64,000 nucleotides of DNA, from contig NZ_BAABIA010000003.1 of assembly GCF_039542385.1 (NCBI RefSeq), positions 715,515 through 779,514 on the forward strand. Reading direction: 5' to 3'. The notes beneath the pieces are model-generated. The model did not search any database, had not been told where the DNA came from, and saw only the letters and a list, made by a program, of their open reading frames with translations. Position 1 is the stretch's first letter. The number at the start of each line of letters is the position of its first letter. The position numbers were made by a program, and so were the translations under genes. Below are positions 1 to 7,438 of the stretch, piece by piece. Source of the stretch: Prosthecobacter algae. GTDB lineage: Bacteria; Verrucomicrobiota; Verrucomicrobiia; Verrucomicrobiales; Verrucomicrobiaceae.

Positions 1-1
1 T

Positions 2-997
2 CCGCTCAGCACCGTCTTCCCCCGTCATTATCTTTATCGGGATGGTAAGCCTGGAGATGTGGTCACGCCCGCCCTAACCTACTTTGAAAAAGATGAATCT
101 CTCCTTTTGCCACGCCCTGCGGCTTTGCATCCAGCAGCAGATCCCAAAAAGATCCGCAGACGCCTGGCCCAATGGTTCACCCAGGACAATCGCGAACGCA
201 TGGACAGCATGAGCGCCCTGCGGGTGTGGTCGTGGATGTTCGGCACCCCGGCCCTGCCCAAGGCTGAGGCGGCCCGCCTCAACGAAGGCTCCAGCACGCC
301 CGCCACGCCCCAGGAGGTCCAGCGGCAGTTGAGCTGCGCGAGCCCCTCCTCCGCATCCATCCTCATGCAGAAATGGATGCGGGCAGATCAGGGCGGCTTC
401 GTCACCGCGCTGCGGCAGGAGTTCCAGCGTTGCGATCATCAAATCGGGCGTTTCCAGTCCGTCATCGCCCTCACTCAGGCCTACCAGCGCGAGGCGATCC
501 CCCCGGCAGGTCGGGAAGGTACTTTGCTGGAAGGTTTTCTGCCAGCCCCCATCATTCGCAGGCTGCCTGCCGAAGTGGTGTGGGACAAGTTTATCTCCTG
601 CCTGCCCGTGGCCGGGCAAACGGATGGCCGGGTGCCCGCTGCCCAACTGCCCCAGGTGCTGCCCCCCGCACACCCGCTGCGCATTCTTGGCCGAGGCTCG
701 CGTGAATGGGCGGATGAAAGCCTGCCCGCCCTCTCGCACGGAGTTGCACGGCTGATGATCGCCAGCCCCATCGTTGAAGAGGCAAGCGCAGCCGATAGTG
801 CCCTCATCGCCAGTGCCCGTTCGGCGGCAGCCCCCGAGGCTCAGGTGGAGCAGCTTTTTCTCGACACCCTGGGCCGCACTCCGCTTGAATACGAGCGCGA
901 AACTTCTCTCGCTCGGCTCCGAGAATCTCCGGCCACCGCGTTGCCAGACCTCGCCTGGGCCTTGCTGAACACCCGCGAGTTTTTGTTCCAACATTGA
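2..997 (+). CDS. C-terminal part of a DUF1549/DUF1553-like secreted protein (5' end outside window)
   Basis: The frame is open from the first bases of the window, so the gene starts upstream; the GTG at 59 is only an internal codon. The visible part has the look of the C-terminal domain of the large exported DUF1549/DUF1553 proteins common in Planctomycetes and Verrucomicrobia: a helical segment around DSMSALRVWSW and an ending ALLNTREFLFQH, close to the family's usual final motif. Family function is poorly known; members often carry cytochrome c-like domains and sit in secreted polymer-degradation clusters. The gene ends 12 bp before a secretin-like gene on the same strand, so the two may be co-transcribed. 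Family assignment rests on the C-terminal motif only. Confidence 0.6.
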   Translation, partial: PLSTVFPRHYLYRDGKPGDVVTPALTYFEKDESLLLPRPAALHPAADPKKIRRRLAQWFTQDNRERMDSMSALRVWSWMFGTPALPKAEAARLNEGSSTPATPQEVQRQLSCASPSSASILMQKWMRADQGGFVTALRQEFQRCDHQIGRFQSVIALTQAYQREAIPPAGREGTLLEGFLPAPIIRRLPAEVVWDKFISCLPVAGQTDGRVPAAQLPQVLPPAHPLRILGRGSREWADESLPALSHGVARLMIASPIVEEASAADSALIASARSAAAPEAQVEQLFLDTLGRTPLEYERETSLARLRESPATALPDLAWALLNTREFLFQH

Positions 998-1009
998 TCT
1001 GATACCGTT

Positions 1010-1705
1010 ATGAAATCGCTGCTTCCCATTCTCGCACTTTGCGCACTTCCCTTGGCGGCCCAGGAGCCTGTGATGACCACCCTGCAAATCACGGTGGATT
1101 TTGTCGAAACCACGCCGGCCATCGCCACCGAAATCCTGCATGGCGAAAAACTTCCCACCTCCAGCCTGGAGTGGCACGACACCCTGAAGCGCCTGCTCAA
1201 GGACGGTGAAAGCAAACTCGCCGCCACACTGAATCTAACGACCAAAAGTGGCCAGCGTGCGACGGCCGAATCCGTCAAAGAGCGCATCTACGCCACAGAG
1301 TACAATGTCCCGGTTGGCCGGGCCAAACATGCCCCCGCAGTGCCCGCCGGACTGTCTGGGGTGGACGTCCCGATTCCCACCGCTTTTGAAATGCGTCCCG
1401 TCGGTGCCCGTTTCGAGGTGGATCCCGTGCTGGGCCCCGATGGCAAATCCATTGATCTGAACATCGCCCCGGAATTTATCATTGATCTCGGCAATGAACC
1501 TCAACTGAGCCTGCCCACCGATGGAGTCGAACGCGAACTCATCGTGATGCCGAAGTTTTACACCATGAAAATACAGACGGCCACCGCCGTCACTGATGGT
1601 GGCAGCGCCCTCCTCGGCGTCTTGCTGCCGCCCGCAGGCAATGAAGGGCCGGATGGTGAAAAACGGGTGCTGTGCTTTGTCACGGCACGGATCGTCAAAG
1701 GCTGA
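1010..1705 (+). CDS. Exported secretin-like domain protein
   Basis: This 231-aa protein begins with a Sec signal peptide (MKSLLPILALCALPLAAQ). The C-terminal half resembles the beta-rich core of type II/III secretins: a segment FEVDPVLGPDGKSIDLNI, then a strand with TATAVTDGGSALLGVL, then RVLCFVTARIV near the end. Similar short secretin-like proteins occur in Verrucomicrobia without a full secretion system. At 231 aa it lacks room for the N0-N3 domains of a true outer-membrane channel, so it is more likely a periplasmic or outer-membrane-associated protein than a working secretin. It follows the preceding gene by 12 bp and is followed by a strong terminator. The assignment is based on motif likeness. 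Confidence 0.6.
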   Translation: MKSLLPILALCALPLAAQEPVMTTLQITVDFVETTPAIATEILHGEKLPTSSLEWHDTLKRLLKDGESKLAATLNLTTKSGQRATAESVKERIYATEYNVPVGRAKHAPAVPAGLSGVDVPIPTAFEMRPVGARFEVDPVLGPDGKSIDLNIAPEFIIDLGNEPQLSLPTDGVERELIVMPKFYTMKIQTATAVTDGGSALLGVLLPPAGNEGPDGEKRVLCFVTARIVKG

Positions 1706-1728
1706 AGCGCTCTTGCCCGTCGAAGCCA

Positions 1729-1762
1729 TAAAAAAAGCGGTGCCAAAAGGCACCGCTTTTTG
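1729..1762. terminator. Bidirectional rho-independent terminator
   Basis: A perfect 8-bp stem GCGGTGCC (1737-1744) / GGCACCGC (1749-1756) closes an AAAA loop. It is preceded by a run of A and followed by TTTTT, so it can terminate on both strands. It lies between the convergent genes ending at 1705 (+) and 1779 (-), where a shared terminator is expected. Confidence 0.9.
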
Positions 1763-1778
1763 TTTAAGCTCCTACCGG

Positions 1779-2936
1779 TTAACGGAAGCTTTTTGCGAAG
1801 TCGTCTGCGCTGGCTTTCGCCACCACCTTGGTCTTCTGGAAGGTGCTGGCCTCTCCTTTTTCGATGAGGATGCGCTCGTAGTCGGCGGCGCTCATCGGCA
1901 GCTCAATGGCCTTGTCCTGCCAAGTGCTCAGAAGGATGGCATTGGCCAGTTCCACGCTGTGGATGCCTTCTTCGGCGGGGCTGAGGAGTTTTTCACCTTT
2001 CAGGATGGCATTCGTGAAGTTCTGCAGGATCTCCACATGCTGACCACCGCTTTCGGCCACCGGGATTTCCATGTGCCAGCTTTCTGGCATCGCAAAAGCC
2101 GCCTCGGCCTCCATGCAGAATTTGCTCATGGGCTGGCGATTGCGCTGGAAGTGGATCTTAGCGCCATCGGTCACCGTCAGGCGGCCCATTTCGGCGGAGA
2201 TTTCCAGCTTGTTCACGCCAGGAGCCTCGCCTGTGGAGGTCACAAAGGTGGCGGTGGTGCCATTTTCATACTGCATCACGGCGGTGACATCGTCCTCCAC
2301 CTCGATTTCATGGAAACGGCCGAACTGGCAAAAGCCGCGAACGGTCTTCGGGGCACCGAACATCCACTGGAAGAGGTCCAGATTGTGAGGGCATTGGTTC
2401 ATCAGCACGCCGCCGCCTTCGCCTTTCCAGGTGCCGCGCCAGCCGCCTGTGGCGTAGTAGTAGTTCGTGCGGAACCAGTTGGTGACTTCCCAGTGCACGC
2501 GGCGGATCTGGCCCAGCTCACCACTGTCGATGAGGTCCTTCACCTTCTTGAAGCAGGCGTTGGTGCGCATGTTAAACATGGCAGCGAAGATCTTGCTCTT
2601 GTCCGTGTGGGCAGCGATGAGGCGCTCGCAGTCGGCCTTATGAACGGAAATGGGCTTCTCCACGAGGACGTGGAGGCCGTTTTGCAGGGCCTCGATACCA
2701 ATAGTGGTGTGGCTGAAATGAGGCGTGCAGATGAGGATGGCATCAATGTGGCCCGACTTGATCATCTTGCTCACATCCGTGAAAGGCTGCTCGCCCTCCA
2801 GCTGGGCAGGCAGGGTGCCCACGCTTTCGCACATGGCGGTGACGCGCATTCCGGGCACTTTGCCGGCGCGAATGTTTGCGAGATGGGCCTTGCCCATGTT
2901 GCCGAGTCCAACGATGCCGAGTCTGACGGTTTCCAT
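1779..2936 (-). CDS. Gfo/Idh/MocA family NAD(P)-dependent oxidoreductase
   Basis: The 385-aa protein starts METVRLGIVGLGNMGKAHL, a Rossmann fold with the GxGxxG nucleotide-binding motif at the very N-terminus. That motif is why the ATG at 2936 is preferred over the start at 2990, which would add 18 non-conserved residues. The family's EKPI motif (VLVEKPISVHKADCERLI) and a substrate-domain segment around NQCPHNLDLFQWMFG follow. Members oxidise or reduce sugars, inositols and related polyols using NAD(P). There is no signal peptide, so the enzyme should be cytoplasmic, unlike the related protein at 4993-6309. It is transcribed divergently from galE. The substrate cannot be told from sequence. 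Confidence 0.9.
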   Translation of the reverse strand: METVRLGIVGLGNMGKAHLANIRAGKVPGMRVTAMCESVGTLPAQLEGEQPFTDVSKMIKSGHIDAILICTPHFSHTTIGIEALQNGLHVLVEKPISVHKADCERLIAAHTDKSKIFAAMFNMRTNACFKKVKDLIDSGELGQIRRVHWEVTNWFRTNYYYATGGWRGTWKGEGGGVLMNQCPHNLDLFQWMFGAPKTVRGFCQFGRFHEIEVEDDVTAVMQYENGTTATFVTSTGEAPGVNKLEISAEMGRLTVTDGAKIHFQRNRQPMSKFCMEAEAAFAMPESWHMEIPVAESGGQHVEILQNFTNAILKGEKLLSPAEEGIHSVELANAILLSTWQDKAIELPMSAADYERILIEKGEASTFQKTKVVAKASADDFAKSFR

Positions 2937-3036
2937 AGAGGAGGCGAGGCTAGCGAGGGGGAAAGCAGCGGTCAACTGCGATAAAGTCACCGGATTTGGT
3001 ATTGCAGTCTGCCGTGCCGATGGCTAAGGGCAGGCC

Positions 3037-4044
3037 ATGGCATCCACAGGCACCCTACTCATCACTGGCGGCGCAGGCTACATCGGCTCTCACACAGTCC
3101 GGCATCTGCTCACCCTCGGTGAAAAGATTGTCGTGCTGGATAACTTGGTCTTCGGCCATCGCGAAGCCCTGCCCCTGGACCGGGTGACCTTTGTGCATGG
3201 GGACATGGGGGATACCGCCCTCATCGAGGAACTTTTCAGCGACCACCAGCCGGAGGCCGTTCTACACTTTGCCGCCTTTGCCCAGGTGGGGGAGTCGGTG
3301 GCGGATCCGCTGAAGTATTACCGGAACAACCTCGCCGCCCCGCTCGTCCTGCTGGAGGCCATGCAACGCCACGGCTGCCGCCGGTTCATTTTTTCCTCCA
3401 CCTGTGCCACGTATGGTAATCCCGTGCGGGTGCCCATGGATGAAAACCACCCCCAGGACCCGGTGAACCCCTATGGGGCTAGCAAATGGATGCTGGAGCG
3501 CGTGCTGCGCGACTGCGACCACGCCTGGGGACTGAAGTCCGTCTTCCTGCGTTACTTCAACGCCAGCGGCTGTGATCCGGCGGGGGAAATCGGCGAAGAC
3601 CATGATCCGGAAACCCATCTCATCCCGCGCATCCTCATGGCGGCCACCGGAGAGATCGAAAACATCACCGTTTTTGGCACTGACTACCCCACCCCGGATG
3701 GCACCTGCATCCGCGATTACATCCATGTCAATGACCTGGCCACTGCCCACGCGCTGGCGCTGGATTATCTCCGGCAGGGAGGTAATACGGAAGCCGTCAA
3801 CCTGGGCACCGGGCGCGGCTTCAGCGTCAACGAAATCATCCAGACGGCCCAGGCCGTGACCGGTAAAACCATCCCTGTGAGCTACGGCCCCCGCCGCCCG
3901 GGCGACCCGCCCGAACTCATCTGCCAGCCGACCAAGGCCAAAACCCTCCTGGGCTGGGAAGCCACCCACAAAGACCCGCGTGAGCACATCCAAAGCGCCT
4001 GGAACTGGATGACCGGCCCGAAAAAAGGCCGCTATGCGGACTGA
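3037..4044 (+). CDS. galE: UDP-glucose 4-epimerase
   Basis: This 335-aa extended short-chain dehydrogenase/reductase interconverts UDP-glucose and UDP-galactose (Leloir pathway and supply of galactose residues for surface polysaccharide). The NAD-binding motif TGGAGYIGS is at residues 10-18, the catalytic serine/threonine region SST at 120-122, and the YxxxK pair is Tyr146/Lys150 (PYGASK). The segment LRYFNASGCDPAGEIGE, the GTDYPTPDGTCIRDYIHV block and the C-terminal RPGDPP are typical of GalE. Length matches the family (about 330-340 aa). It stands alone, divergent from the oxidoreductase at 1779-2936. Confidence 0.95.
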   Translation: MASTGTLLITGGAGYIGSHTVRHLLTLGEKIVVLDNLVFGHREALPLDRVTFVHGDMGDTALIEELFSDHQPEAVLHFAAFAQVGESVADPLKYYRNNLAAPLVLLEAMQRHGCRRFIFSSTCATYGNPVRVPMDENHPQDPVNPYGASKWMLERVLRDCDHAWGLKSVFLRYFNASGCDPAGEIGEDHDPETHLIPRILMAATGEIENITVFGTDYPTPDGTCIRDYIHVNDLATAHALALDYLRQGGNTEAVNLGTGRGFSVNEIIQTAQAVTGKTIPVSYGPRRPGDPPELICQPTKAKTLLGWEATHKDPREHIQSAWNWMTGPKKGRYAD

Positions 4045-4153
4045 GTTCTCGGCACGCGCATCCACTGGCCTGCGTTCTGCACTTGTCCTTTTCATCGCAT
4101 CCCGATAGAAAGGTGGGGGAAATCATTTTCCTGTCCTCACCCAACCCACCGCC

Positions 4154-4900
4154 ATGTCCACCTTCCTGGCCGAAGTCCTCGGCACCCTCATCCTCGTCCT
4201 CCTCGGGGACGGTGTCGTCGCCAATGTCGTCCTGGGCAAGACCAAGGGGAACAACTCCGGCTGGATCGTCATCACCGCAGGCTGGGCCTTTGCCGTCACC
4301 ATCGCCGTGTATTGCACCAGTGCCATCAGCGGTGCCCACCTGAATCCCGCCGTCACCCTGGCCATGGCCAGCATTGGCAAATTCGACTGGGCCCTGGTGC
4401 CCGGCTACCTCGCCGCGCAGATGTTGGGGGCCTTTCTCGGGGCCGTGCTGGTGTGGCTCAGCTACCTGCCGCATTGGAAGGAAACCTCCGATCCAGGAGC
4501 CAAACTGGGCACCTTCTGCACCGCGCCCGCCATCCGCCACCCCGTGTCCAATCTCATCTGCGAAGCCATTGGCACGGCTATGCTTGTCATCGGTCTGCTG
4601 GCCATCCTCACACCTGAAAACCTCGTCCCCGGCACCGGCTTTGACAAAGCCTTCTCCCCTGCCCTCGTCGGCATCCTAGTCTGGTCCATCGGTCTCTCCC
4701 TGGGCGGCCCCACCGGCTATGCCATCAATCCCGCCCGCGATCTGGGCCCCCGCCTTGCCCACGCTCTTCTGCCCATCTCTGGCAAAGGCGGCAGCGACTG
4801 GGCCTATGCGTGGATTCCCGTCCTCGGGCCCATCCTCGGTGGCATCGGTGGTGCCTTTTTGTACAAGGCTCTCTGGGCCGCCAAGACCGTCTTGCATTGA
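4154..4900 (+). CDS. glpF: MIP-family channel, glycerol facilitator type
   Basis: The 248-aa protein has the hydrophobic pattern of six membrane spans and the two NPA half-helix motifs of aquaporins: NPA at 64-66 (GAHLNPAVT) and 192-194 (NPARDLGPR). The aspartate after NPAR is characteristic of glycerol facilitators rather than water-only channels, as is the rather long segment between the two halves. The likely role is passive uptake of glycerol or similar small neutral solutes across the inner membrane. No glpK or glpD is next to it, so the physiological substrate is an inference. Confidence 0.88.
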   Translation: MSTFLAEVLGTLILVLLGDGVVANVVLGKTKGNNSGWIVITAGWAFAVTIAVYCTSAISGAHLNPAVTLAMASIGKFDWALVPGYLAAQMLGAFLGAVLVWLSYLPHWKETSDPGAKLGTFCTAPAIRHPVSNLICEAIGTAMLVIGLLAILTPENLVPGTGFDKAFSPALVGILVWSIGLSLGGPTGYAINPARDLGPRLAHALLPISGKGGSDWAYAWIPVLGPILGGIGGAFLYKALWAAKTVLH

Positions 4901-4992
4901 GGTCTGCACCGTTGGCCTAGCTCTGTGCCAAGTCCCTTTTTCATCGTCGTTGATTGACTCCCACCCCGGTTTCCGTTCATGCTTTCACACGC

Positions 4993-6309
4993 ATGACTTC
5001 CCGTCGTTCCTTCCTCACCTCGGCCACTACAGCCTCCCTCGCCTTTTCAGCCTTGCCGGTCTTCGGCAAGGAAGAGAAAAAGTTCCGCACCGCCCTCATC
5101 GGCAGCGGTTGGTGGGGAATGAACATTCTGCGCGAAGCAATCGCCCAGGGCCGCACCCAAGTGGTGGCCCTCTGTGATGTGGATGCAAACGTCCTGGCCA
5201 ACAGCCTCGAAGATGTGAAGTCCGAGACGGGCGATGTGGCCAAAGGTTACAAGGATTGCCGCGAGATGCTGGCTGAGGCCAAGCCGGACATCGTCATCAT
5301 CGCCACGCCGGATCACTGGCATGCGCTACAATCCATCGCCTGCTGCAAGGCGGGAGCCCACGTCTTTGTGGAAAAGCCCACCGGCCACACCATCCATGAA
5401 AGCCGCGCCATGGTGCAGGCAGCCAAGGAGGCAGGCGTCGTCGTCCAGGTGGGGCTGCATCGCCGCATCGGCCCGCATCATGTCGAGGCCATGAACTTCC
5501 TGAAATCAGGCAAAGTCGGCAAGGTGGGCATGGTGCGCCTGTTTGCCGACAGCAAAGGCGGCCCGGAAGCCCCCAAGCCCAACAGCAAGATCCCCGAAGG
5601 CCTGGACTGGGACCTGTGGTGTGGCCCGGCCCCCATGCGCCCTTTCAACACCAAAATGCATCCCGGCGGATGGCGCAGCTTCCTCGACTATGCCAATGGC
5701 ACCATGGGCGACTGGGGCGTCCACTGGCTGGACCAGATCCTGTGGTGGAGCGGTGAGAAAGGTCCGAAAAAAGTCTTCTGCACGGGCGGCCGTCCCATCT
5801 TTGGCGAGGCCATCCTGAATGAAAAGGAACAGACCACCGATGCCCCGGATCATCAGGTGGCCACCTTTGAGTTCGAGCACTTCACCGCCGTCTGGGAGCA
5901 TCGGAAGTTTGCGGAGAACAACAACGAGAAGCACAAGATTGGTGCCTACTTCTATGGTGAAAAAGGCGTGCTCCACATTGGCTGGCGCGATGGCTGGACC
6001 TTCTACCCCGTGAACGCCAAGGAAGCCCCCACCCATGGCGACCATCAGCTCCAGGAACCGGACGGCCACAACATCGCCCTGCTCTGGGAAGATTTCATCA
6101 AGGCCATCGAGACGGGCAGCAAACCCGTGGCCGACATCGAAAGCGCCCATCGTTCCAGTTGCCTGCCCATGCTCGCCATGCTGAGCTGGAAGGCCGGCCG
6201 CAGCATCGCCTGGGATGCCGAAAAGGAAGTCATCATCGGCGATCCGGAAGCGAGCAAACTCCTCAGCCGGGAATACCGTGGACCATGGGTTTATCCCGCC
6301 CCCCACTAG
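4993..6309 (+). CDS. Tat-exported Gfo/Idh/MocA family oxidoreductase
   Basis: This 438-aa protein starts with a twin-arginine signal (SRRSFLTSATTASLAF, cleavage near VFG-KE), so it should be folded with its cofactor in the cytoplasm and exported to the periplasm. The start at ATG 4993 puts the RR motif at the N-terminus; an upstream TTG at 4954 would add residues before it. The Rossmann motif appears as ALIGSGWWGMN, followed by HVFVEKPTGHT and the family's substrate domain with GGWRSFLDYANGTMGDWGVHWLDQ. Such Tat-dependent members are abundant in Planctomycetes and Verrucomicrobia and are linked to modification of extracellular sugars. The Gly-x-Gly signature is slightly degenerate (GSGWWG). 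Substrate unknown. Confidence 0.88.
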   Translation: MTSRRSFLTSATTASLAFSALPVFGKEEKKFRTALIGSGWWGMNILREAIAQGRTQVVALCDVDANVLANSLEDVKSETGDVAKGYKDCREMLAEAKPDIVIIATPDHWHALQSIACCKAGAHVFVEKPTGHTIHESRAMVQAAKEAGVVVQVGLHRRIGPHHVEAMNFLKSGKVGKVGMVRLFADSKGGPEAPKPNSKIPEGLDWDLWCGPAPMRPFNTKMHPGGWRSFLDYANGTMGDWGVHWLDQILWWSGEKGPKKVFCTGGRPIFGEAILNEKEQTTDAPDHQVATFEFEHFTAVWEHRKFAENNNEKHKIGAYFYGEKGVLHIGWRDGWTFYPVNAKEAPTHGDHQLQEPDGHNIALLWEDFIKAIETGSKPVADIESAHRSSCLPMLAMLSWKAGRSIAWDAEKEVIIGDPEASKLLSREYRGPWVYPAPH

Positions 6310-6379
6310 ACCGCGAGCACTTCCAGCCTTTCAGTCAGCGAGCTTCATCAAAACCTGCAGAGGTTCACAAACTTCCATC

Positions 6380-7204
6380 ATGAGCAATGTGACCCGTCTT
6401 GGCAGACTTTGGATGACCGTCATCGCGATGACGGTGGGCCCAGTTTCGGCCATGGAGCAAGACCGTGTCATTTATCGGGATGAAGGAGGGGAACTCCATC
6501 AACTGTATAACGAAAAACCTGCGGTCAATGTTTTGATGTGGCATCCCAAGGGAGGTCAACCTGAGACGGTTCATGATTTCAGCTCTGTTTATGGAGCCTC
6601 GCCCGACGCCTTTTACCGTGAGGGGGATCAGTTTTCAGGTTACACAGGCAGTCCTGAAGGAGGCTTGACCTACCATTTATTCACCCGCAACGAGGGGCGT
6701 TGGAAAGAAGCCATTAAGTCTCCCATGGGAAGCATCATGGTAATATTTAAATACCAGGAGTGGATATCCACTCGAAAAATAAAGACCTATGATCGGCAAG
6801 GAAAACTACAGGAGTTTGTCGTGACGGATATTCCGCTGACTCCGATGTTCCCGGATAGTAATGCTACGCTCATTCTCCGCAACGGTCGGCCATATCACCC
6901 TCAAGGTGAGGAAAGAGGAGGGGCTATCTGGGACCAACCTTTGGAAAAGATCCTCGCGGACCATGAGGCCCGATTGAAAGCTGCGAGGGTCAAGGAACCG
7001 CAGAACTCGGCGGTGAAACCCACCGGCAAAACGCCTGCATCGGAAAAGGTTGGGGAGGCCATCGGAAAGAAAATCCTTCTGCCCGTTTCAGGGCAGGATG
7101 CAGAGAGGGGCACGGCTCTCTACTGGGCCGTCGGCGGGGGAGTGGCGGCGGTTTTCATCCTCGCCTTTTGGATGAGAAAAGCGGGTATGGCACAGAAGGG
7201 TTAG
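6380..7204 (+). CDS. Hypothetical membrane-anchored exported protein
   Basis: I do not recognise this 274-aa protein. It has an N-terminal signal peptide (residues about 1-27, ending VGPVSAME), a soluble region with many aromatic and charged residues, a low-complexity linker rich in Lys, Pro and Thr, and a single C-terminal membrane span (YWAVGGGVAAVFILAFW) followed by a short basic tail. This layout places most of the chain in the periplasm, anchored to the inner membrane. The ATG at 6380 is chosen because it begins the signal peptide; the frame is open further upstream through the end of the preceding gene. Confidence 0.6.
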   Translation: MSNVTRLGRLWMTVIAMTVGPVSAMEQDRVIYRDEGGELHQLYNEKPAVNVLMWHPKGGQPETVHDFSSVYGASPDAFYREGDQFSGYTGSPEGGLTYHLFTRNEGRWKEAIKSPMGSIMVIFKYQEWISTRKIKTYDRQGKLQEFVVTDIPLTPMFPDSNATLILRNGRPYHPQGEERGGAIWDQPLEKILADHEARLKAARVKEPQNSAVKPTGKTPASEKVGEAIGKKILLPVSGQDAERGTALYWAVGGGVAAVFILAFWMRKAGMAQKG

Positions 7205-7232
7205 ACTTGGTGAACGTGGTTTTGGCTGCGGT

Positions 7233-7308
7233 GACCCTCCCTCACCTTGGCCTCTCCCAAGGGGAGAGGGAACTCGACTTTGGAAGCTCGGGATGGGGGA
7301 GCGAACGA
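7233..7308. repeat. Imperfect tandem repeat, copy 1 (76 bp)
   Basis: A 76-bp unit starting GACCCTCCCTCACCTTGGCC contains an inner inverted repeat (CCTCTCCC / GGGGAGAGG) that can fold as a hairpin. It is repeated 91 bp downstream with a few substitutions. It lies in the gap between the convergent genes ending at 7204 and 7439. Confidence 0.85.
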
Positions 7309-7323
7309 GGTTTTGCCTGCTGC

Positions 7324-7399
7324 GACCCTCCCTCACCTTGGCCTCTCCCAGGGGAAGAGGGAACGTGGTTTTGGAAGCTCGGGATGGAGGAGCGAACGA
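7324..7399. repeat. Imperfect tandem repeat, copy 2 (76 bp)
   Basis: Second copy of the unit at 7233-7308, same length, with substitutions mainly in the middle. The hairpin potential (CCTCTCCCAGGGGAAGAGG) is kept. A further inverted partial copy of its GAAGCTCGG segment is at 7418-7428 (CCGAGCTTCC), giving a larger stem-loop near the end of the minus-strand gene. It resembles intergenic REP-type elements; genome-wide copy number is unknown here. Confidence 0.85.
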
Positions 7400-7438
7400 A
7401 GACGATCCGAGGGAGACCGAGCTTCCAAAAAACGCGAC

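Noticed and set aside
74..1177. Long minus-strand open frame of 367 codons
   Set aside because: It is the antisense of two plus-strand genes with clear protein character (DUF1553-like and secretin-like) and has a biased, non-protein composition; long antisense frames are expected in this GC-rich DNA.
1596..2984. Plus-strand frame of 462 codons opposite the oxidoreductase
   Set aside because: The minus strand encodes a complete Gfo/Idh/MocA enzyme; the plus frame is His/Ala/Gly-rich shadow sequence.
3262..4095. Minus-strand frame opposite galE
   Set aside because: Shadow of the galE reading frame, no domain seen.
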